In this document: one piece after another, positions 5,715-7,124 of the stretch | Numbering within the stretch: position 1 is the first letter of the stretch | Layout: the number at the start of each line of letters is the position of its first letter | Source: Syntrophomonadaceae bacterium | GTDB taxonomy: Bacteria; Bacillota; Syntrophomonadia; Syntrophomonadales; Syntrophomonadaceae | DNA length: 7,124 nucleotides | Direction: 5' to 3' | Assembly: GCA_028686565.1 (NCBI GenBank) | Contig: JAQUBU010000113.1 | Span: 1-7,124, forward strand | Notes under the pieces: model-generated | The model's database searches: none | Seen by the model: the letters and a program-made list of their open reading frames with translations, nothing else | What the model was told of the DNA's origin: nothing | Position numbers and translations under genes: made by a program

Positions 5715-6692
5715 CTACGCTCCTACCACTTCCGTAGCATTTCTGTTGATGGAGTCGATAACGCCTACTATTCTTACCGCCCGCTCCATCGGGAACACCT
5801 CGGTAATGCTGCCGATGGACAGGAACGGGTCATCCTGCAACACGCTTTTATCGAGCATATGGCCGTTCTTGACGATGTAATCTACGATGGTTTTGAGAAA
5901 GCGGATTTGCTTGCTGTCCAGGTTTTCATCATTAATAAACTCCGAAAACGCTTCTTTGGCAGCTTTTTGATCCAGCCCCACGATCTCCCGCACCAGTATG
6001 GCAAGCGGGGTGTCGCCAAAGTCCTTTTCATAATCCGCCCTGCTTCCTACCTCTCCCCAGAGTATCTGTTCCAGGGCTTTTATGTCCATTTTGGTAATCG
6101 GTTTGTTGTTCTTGAGCTTGAAAATGGCAATGTTATCTTCATGTTCGCGCAGGTATTTATTGACCTTCTTTTTATAGCTCTGGAGATTATATATATTGTA
6201 CTCGCCTTCGTTTTCCACGATTTTGAGAATCTCATCCGTAAAATTGGTGTAGTAGACCTTGCTGGCGGCCTTTTCGATGAACTTGATCAAATCGCGCAAG
6301 GCTTCTCTTACCTGTTCATATTCCAATATATCGGCTTCAATCCAAAAGTCATCGGTCTGGATTTTCTCTATTATGCTCTTTTGGGCCAGAACCTGCGGTA
6401 TTGTACCCAGACCGGAAAGGGCCTGGGCTGTCCTGACTATATTGTCTTTGGCTTTGACCGCCGCTTTGCCCAGGATTTTGGCCAGTTCAACAGTTAACAT
6501 CAGGTAATCAAACCGCTTGGCCAGTTCATCCTCCAAACTCGGTATGATGAGGGGCGCTATATGTTCCTTGATCTCCAGGACGTCAACCACCCCCAGGCTG
6601 GTCCAGGCTTCCTCGCCGCCATATCGGTCTACATATCTCAGATGCTGCTTGACCTTGAAGCTGCCCCGGTTGAGCTGTTTAATGCCGACCAC
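5715..6692 (-). CDS. hsdR: C-terminal fragment of a type I restriction enzyme R subunit (HsdR), 5'-truncated
   Basis: The sequence matches the C-terminal third of HsdR-type DEAD helicase subunits. It has QHLRYVDRYGGEEAW, EIKEHIAPLI and ELAKRFDYLM (end of helicase region and linker), then YYTNFTDEI, DIKALEQILWGEVGSRADYE and an RFLKTIVDYIVKNG tail of the EcoEI R C-terminal type. Intact HsdR is about 800-1000 residues, with nuclease and Walker/DEAD motifs upstream; none of these are present. The GTG at 6692 has no Shine-Dalgarno. The frame stays open to a TAA at 6759-6761, but the extra residues do not look like HsdR, so the break lies near residue 10. No HsdM or HsdS is in the window. It is almost certainly non-functional as a restriction subunit; a stable C-terminal peptide is possible but unsupported. 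The toxin-antitoxin operon follows directly. Confidence 0.75.
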   Translation of the reverse strand: MVGIKQLNRGSFKVKQHLRYVDRYGGEEAWTSLGVVDVLEIKEHIAPLIIPSLEDELAKRFDYLMLTVELAKILGKAAVKAKDNIVRTAQALSGLGTIPQVLAQKSIIEKIQTDDFWIEADILEYEQVREALRDLIKFIEKAASKVYYTNFTDEILKIVENEGEYNIYNLQSYKKKVNKYLREHEDNIAIFKLKNNKPITKMDIKALEQILWGEVGSRADYEKDFGDTPLAILVREIVGLDQKAAKEAFSEFINDENLDSKQIRFLKTIVDYIVKNGHMLDKSVLQDDPFLSIGSITEVFPMERAVRIVGVIDSINRNATEVVGA

Positions 6693-7014
6693 CAGCCCGG
6701 CGATTAATCCATTGCGGCAATCAACATAATTTTCTTCCTGGTAATCGATGTGCTGGAGTTATGCTGCTTTGGTTGTTTGCACATAATTATGACCGATCTT
6801 AGAAAGACCAATGAAATATCGTAGTTGTGCCACCGGCAGAAGGAACCCATCAAGAACATCAAAGTGAATAAATACCCATATTTATGTTAACAATTATTAT
6901 TAAGCTGTTACAATTTATGATATAACGTGTTACATTATGATTAAAGAAAGTACCGGGAAAGCCAACCGCTTGTGCTATGGGAGTTTAAAAATATTTTGAA
7001 TTGGAGAATATAAC
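6693..7014. other. Intergenic junction region with no recognised gene
   Basis: This stretch joins the broken 5' end of hsdR to the regulator gene. The minus strand has a start-less open stretch of about 40 codons ending in a TAA at 6765-6767, with no family I recognise. Positions 6762-6884 show no hairpin, promoter or repeat of note. The phased TGTTA repeats occupy 6885-6941. The regulator's ribosome binding site, GGAG, is at 7003-7006. Confidence 0.5.
6885..6941 (+). repeat. Three phased TGTTA-type direct repeats before the regulator gene
   Basis: TGTTAACAATTATTAT (6885-6900), TGTTACAATTTATGAT (6906-6921) and TGTTACATTATGAT (6928-6941) start 21 and 22 bp apart, two helical turns each. The second and third are identical apart from two missing bases; the first matches the second at 12 of 16 positions. 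The array lies 73-130 bp before the start codon and includes AT-rich boxes that may be the promoter. It looks like a cooperative operator. Confidence 0.5.
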
Positions 7015-7124
7015 ATGGCAAAATCAAAGATAGATGAAAATGCTTTAACTATTTACATTCTTAAGAATATTGAAGAGCATCCGAAAGAGATTGTTAGGCA
7101 AGCCAGCATACAATTCAATATATC
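7015..7124 (+). CDS. N-terminus of a winged-helix protein, probably DUF4325-type, cut by the window edge
   Basis: Only 36 codons are visible: MAKSKIDENALTIYILKNIE, then EHPKEIVRQASIQFNIS. The pattern (helix, then NIEEHPKEIV, then a second helix and FNIS) is the start of the small DNA-binding domain found ahead of DUF4325 (STAS-like) domains, whose members typically read NIEKHPxDIV, then FxISRQAVxRHI. The start is well supported: GGAG at 7003-7006 is 8 nt from the ATG and an AT-rich promoter-like region lies upstream. Homologues with DUF4325 often sit beside ATP-binding partner proteins, but no partner can be seen here. It could instead be another winged-helix family. Confidence 0.55.
   Translation, partial: MAKSKIDENALTIYILKNIEEHPKEIVRQASIQFNI

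Noticed and set aside
5859..6729. Plus-strand open frames, including one of 212 codons, opposite the hsdR remnant
   Set aside because: The minus-strand translation matches HsdR motif by motif; the plus frames show no domain and no RBS.
6762..6884. Minus-strand open stretch of about 40 codons ending near 6765
   Set aside because: It has no start codon with an RBS and no recognisable family; it may be junction debris but cannot be supported.
1..7124. CRISPR array, transfer RNA, insertion sequence or attachment site
   Set aside because: No regularly spaced repeats with unique spacers, no cloverleaf, no transposase motifs and no long terminal repeats were found on reading both strands by eye.

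Overview
The window looks like accessory DNA from an anaerobic, clostridia-like Firmicute. This is inference from AT-rich intergenic DNA, strong AGGAGG-type ribosome binding sites and gene families common there (a CBO0543-like membrane protein, a four-helix copper-storage-like protein, a soluble MCP, a DUF4325-like regulator). No rRNA or tRNA is visible, so the lineage is not fixed.

Left part (1-3500). A minus-strand gene runs off the left edge. It encodes a DUF4157 protein (the core domain of extracellular contractile injection system effectors) with an intact HEAWH motif. A 454-bp divergent intergenic region separates it from a plus-strand gene for an unusual cytoplasmic chemoreceptor: Rossmann nucleotide-binding domain, two tandem copies of a PAS-like module, then an MCP signalling hairpin. 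That region holds a lysine-riboswitch-like 5' fragment. A terminator follows the chemoreceptor gene. Next comes a short decayed-looking reading frame with repeats, then a 115-aa protein with 19 cysteines (Csp/DUF326 type) and a strong terminator.

Middle (3660-4910). A small CBO0543-type membrane protein is followed by a graveyard: a frameshifted minus-strand gene with weak ImmA/IrrE-like character, a strong plus-strand terminator with no visible gene in front of it, and a 40-codon fragment resembling the N-terminus of ribose-5-phosphate isomerase B.

Right part (4916-6758, minus strand). A Phd/YefM antitoxin and PIN-domain (VapC-like) toxin operon sits directly behind a 5'-truncated HsdR (type I restriction subunit R) remnant. 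The operon has its own near-consensus promoter (TTGTCA, 17 bp, TATAAT) in the gap after hsdR. The promoter overlaps the only upstream TTG that could start the antitoxin frame, so translation must begin downstream. The best-placed codon after the AGGAGG is ATT, which is unusual.

Right end. A plus-strand gene starts at 7015 and encodes a DNA-binding N-terminus like that of DUF4325 regulators. Three imperfect TGTTA repeats spaced 21-22 bp lie in front of it.

I see no CRISPR array, intact transposase or structural RNA gene. No complete undescribed multigene system can be shown here. The best candidates for novelty are the Rossmann-MCP fusion, the DUF4157 protein at the edge, the ATT-start antitoxin and the phased repeats at the right end.
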